A stretch of 8,131 bases of DNA from an uncultured Lachnospiraceae bacterium (lineage in GTDB: Bacteria > Bacillota > Clostridia > Lachnospirales > Lachnospiraceae). The notes under the pieces are model-generated. The model made no database searches, was not told where the DNA came from, and worked only from the letters and a program-made list of their open reading frames with translations. The position numbers and the translations under genes were made by a program. This document shows positions 6,567-8,131 of the stretch, piece after piece (positions within the stretch are counted from its first letter, which is position 1; every line of letters starts with the position of its first letter). The stretch is taken from the NCBI GenBank assembly GCA_945492935.1, contig CALYVE010000066.1:1-8131 (forward strand), in the 5' to 3' direction.

Positions 6567-7922
6567 CAAGTCTGCACCACGAAGTTCAATAACCGGTGCA
6601 CCCTTGCCATTAATGTAATCGCCCGTAATTGTGACGCGGCCAATGCTGTCATCACGCGGTATTTCGTACATGATATCGAGCATGAATTTTTCGATGATTG
6701 CACGTAGAGCACGGGCTCCGGTTTTCTTTTGAAGTGCAAGATCGGCGATTGCCTCATAAGCGCTGTCGTCGAACTTAAGATCGACTTCGTCTAATGCGAG
6801 AAGCTTCTGATACTGTTTCAAAATAGCATTTTTAGGTTCCTTCAAAATTCGAATATACATATCTTTATCAAGGGCATCTAATGTGAAAAGCACCGGAAGA
6901 CGACCGATAAATTCGGGAATCATTCCGAAGTCGCGAAGGTCATCCGTTGTAACCTCTTTGATAAGGTTTGTATCGTTATCATATTTGTCCTTGAGGTCTG
7001 CATTAAAGCCCATGGAAGACTGCTTGTTCAATCTAGCCTTGATAATTGATTCAATCTCAGGGAAAGCTCCACCACAAGTAAATAAAATATTACGGGTGTT
7101 CATGGTCGTCATTGGTGTCATGGCATTTTTGCTGCCGGAACCTACCGGAACTTCAACGTCAGAGCCTTCGAGAATCTTAAGAAGTCCCTGCTGGACGGAT
7201 TCGCCGCTGACATCACGGCTGTGGGTTTCTTTCTTTTTTGCAATTTTGTCAATCTCATCAATGAAAACGATACCGCGCTCGGCTTTTTCAACGTCGTTAT
7301 CGGCGACAGCAAGAAGCTTTGAGAGAATACTCTCTACGTCATCACCGATGTAGCCTGCTTCGGTAAGCGTTGTAGCATCCGTAATAGCAAGCGGAACATT
7401 GAGAAGACGGGCAATCGTTTTTACAAGATAAGTCTTACCACAACCTGTAGGACCTAACATAAGCATGTTTGATTTCTCGATTTCAATGTCATCCATTGAG
7501 TTTGTAATTACACGTTTGTAGTGGTTGTATACTGCAACAGAAATCGCTTTCTTTGCATATTCCTGACCGATGACATATTCGTCAAGCATTGCTTTGATTT
7601 TATGAGGGGCAGGAATGTTTTCCAATGTCAATGGCACTTCTTCGGTCTTTTCCTTTTTCTTCTTTTTCTTTACCTTTTGTGACTGCGGAATGTCGTCGAA
7701 TGGCATGAATTGTGACATGTTGATGTTCGGCATCTTTGAAAAATCCATAAAAGGCATATTGCTGGAATTGATTGTATCAAAGCTCTTTTGCATACAGTCA
7801 TTACAAATATGTATATTGTTTGGTAAAGTTACAAATGGGCCAGCCTGGCTTTCGGGACGGCGGCACAGATAACAATACTTTTCGTATTCATCATCATTAT
7901 TGTTGTTACTGTTATTAGGCAT
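6564..7922 (-). CDS. clpX: ClpX-like AAA+ unfoldase, divergent (ATP-binding subunit of Clp protease)
   Basis: A hexameric ATPase that unfolds proteins and feeds them to ClpP. It has 452 residues from the chosen start. The N-terminal C4 zinc-binding domain has C17/C20 and C40/C43. A long linker (about 50-100) follows, rich in Met, Asn and Phe, with a Lys tract at 83-90. The AAA+ domain starts at IPAPHKIK and YVIGQ and has Walker A GPTGCGKT (157-164), pore loop GYIG (190-193), Walker B VFIDEID (219-225), sensor region GMIPEFIGR (333-341) and sensor-2 GAR (402-404). The ClpP-binding IGF loop reads MGF (304-306). The canonical RKH pore loop reads SKN (264-266). The start at 7922 is preferred because GGAGG (7933-7929) lies six bases ahead of it. 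The ATG at 7928 directly abuts that site. Neither clpP nor tig is adjacent, so it may be a lineage-specific paralogue of housekeeping ClpX. Confidence 0.9.
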   Translation of the reverse strand: MPNNSNNNNDDEYEKYCYLCRRPESQAGPFVTLPNNIHICNDCMQKSFDTINSSNMPFMDFSKMPNINMSQFMPFDDIPQSQKVKKKKKKEKTEEVPLTLENIPAPHKIKAMLDEYVIGQEYAKKAISVAVYNHYKRVITNSMDDIEIEKSNMLMLGPTGCGKTYLVKTIARLLNVPLAITDATTLTEAGYIGDDVESILSKLLAVADNDVEKAERGIVFIDEIDKIAKKKETHSRDVSGESVQQGLLKILEGSDVEVPVGSGSKNAMTPMTTMNTRNILFTCGGAFPEIESIIKARLNKQSSMGFNADLKDKYDNDTNLIKEVTTDDLRDFGMIPEFIGRLPVLFTLDALDKDMYIRILKEPKNAILKQYQKLLALDEVDLKFDDSAYEAIADLALQKKTGARALRAIIEKFMLDIMYEIPRDDSIGRVTITGDYINGKGAPVIELRGADL

Positions 7923-7928
7923 ATTCAT

Positions 7929-7934
7929 CCTCCG
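7929..7934 (-). promoter_or_regulatory. Ribosome binding site that decides the clpX start
   Basis: CGGAGG on the minus strand (7934-7929) has zero spacing to the ATG at 7928 but an ideal six-base spacing to the next in-frame ATG at 7922. This shifts the likely start two codons downstream. Confidence 0.7.
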
Positions 7935-7951
7935 AAAAAAATAATAAAGAA

Positions 7952-7980
7952 ATTATAGCACGAAATTTCGGTTGTGACTA
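7952..7980 (-). promoter_or_regulatory. Extended -10 promoter of the clpX-gdpD-proC operon
   Basis: Reading the minus strand, TAGTCA (7980-7975, four of six) is followed by a 17-base spacer and a perfect TATAAT (7957-7952), preceded by TGC, which forms an extended -10. The transcript would start near 7945, giving a leader of about 23 bases before the ATG at 7922. A perfect palindrome lies in the spacer. Confidence 0.7.
7961..7970. promoter_or_regulatory. Palindrome CGAAATTTCG inside the clpX promoter, candidate operator
   Basis: This is a perfect 10-base palindrome between the -35 and -10 elements, where a bound dimeric repressor would block RNA polymerase. It does not match the CIRCE or CtsR consensus as I know them. 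The symmetry does not extend beyond ten bases, and AAATTT cores are common in AT-rich DNA. Confidence 0.4.
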
Positions 7981-8013
7981 TGTTATATTTAGGAAATGTT
8001 TGTGAAATATTGA

Positions 8014-8042
8014 TTGAATTTTCTACATAAAAGAAGTATAAC
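8014..8042 (+). promoter_or_regulatory. Candidate promoter of the rightmost gene
   Basis: TTGAAT (8014-8019, four of six) is followed after 17 bases by TATAAC (8037-8042, five of six). Transcription would start near 8049, about 26 bases before the start codon at 8075. It diverges from the clpX promoter, so the 146 bases between 7929 and 8074 hold two back-to-back promoters. Confidence 0.5.
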
Positions 8043-8074
8043 GGAAATAGAATATACTTTGGAGATGATTCGTT

Positions 8075-8131
8075 ATGAAAAAGAGAATACTGGCATATCT
8101 TGCTTACGTTGATGAACTATTACAAAAAGAC
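8075..8131 (+). CDS. Start of an unidentified gene (3' end outside window)
   Basis: An ATG at 8075 opens a frame that runs to the right edge and gives only 19 residues, beginning MKKRILAYLAYVDELLQKD. GGAG at 8061-8064 lies ten bases upstream, slightly long but acceptable, and a promoter candidate sits at 8014-8042. The basic start followed by an amphipathic stretch is too short to identify. It is transcribed divergently from clpX and may or may not be functionally related. Confidence 0.55.
   Translation, partial: MKKRILAYLAYVDELLQKD

Noticed and set aside
6883..7353. A 156-codon open frame on the plus strand inside clpX
   Set aside because: It is the antisense shadow of the conserved ATPase core, has no ribosome binding site and has a composition typical of reverse-complemented coding sequence.
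7650..7680. T/C-rich run on the plus strand as a terminator or repeat
   Set aside because: It is simply the complement of the Lys-codon tract in the ClpX linker.
8065..8112. Short 15-codon frame starting at the ATG directly after GGAG, upstream of the last gene
   Set aside because: It has no spacing from the ribosome binding site and overlaps the start of the better-supported frame at 8075. A leader peptide cannot be excluded, but nothing supports it.

Overview
The window looks like chromosomal DNA of a low-GC Gram-positive anaerobe, most likely a member of the Lachnospiraceae (Clostridia). The reasons are strong GGAGG-type ribosome binding sites, an AT-rich base composition, a Clostridia-style BirA, a small Lys/Ala-rich protein that resembles the DUF6465 family common in Lachnospiraceae, and a divergent ClpX of a type I associate with that group. 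The taxonomic call is inference from gene content. No database was searched.

Left part (1-4923, plus strand). The window opens with the C-terminal end of an unidentified gene. It is followed after 22 bases by a complete family-1 glycoside hydrolase of the 6-phospho-beta-glucosidase type. An AT-rich hairpin that overlaps a promoter-like TTGACA element separates it from a sodium:solute symporter of about 13 membrane segments. Next come birA (biotin-protein ligase and probable biotin repressor), with its own extended -10 promoter candidate, and a 183-base intergenic region with a direct repeat. The block ends with the DUF6465-like protein, whose tail carries five APAKK repeats. The hydrolase and the symporter probably form a glycoside utilisation pair. 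birA and the DUF6465-like gene look like separate units.

Right part (4951-7980, minus strand). A strong hairpin at 4951-4987 serves as a shared terminator for the convergent DUF6465-like gene and proC. Read from right to left, clpX, a glycerophosphodiester phosphodiesterase gene and proC are tightly packed (gaps of 9 and 39 bases) and look like one operon. It would be driven by an extended -10 promoter at 7952-7980 that contains a perfect 10-base palindrome. The ClpX-like protein keeps its zinc finger and ATPase motifs. However, it has an unusual Asn/Met/Lys-rich linker and has lost the canonical RKH pore loop, so it may be a specialised paralogue rather than the housekeeping ClpX.

Right edge (8014-8131). 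A divergent promoter candidate and a good start codon open a gene of which only 19 codons are present.

I saw no rRNA, tRNA, CRISPR array, insertion sequence, prophage or known riboswitch. Most of the window is ordinary housekeeping and sugar metabolism. The points most worth following are the divergent ClpX, the mismatch between the hydrolase type and its transporter, and the Lys/Ala-rich protein.
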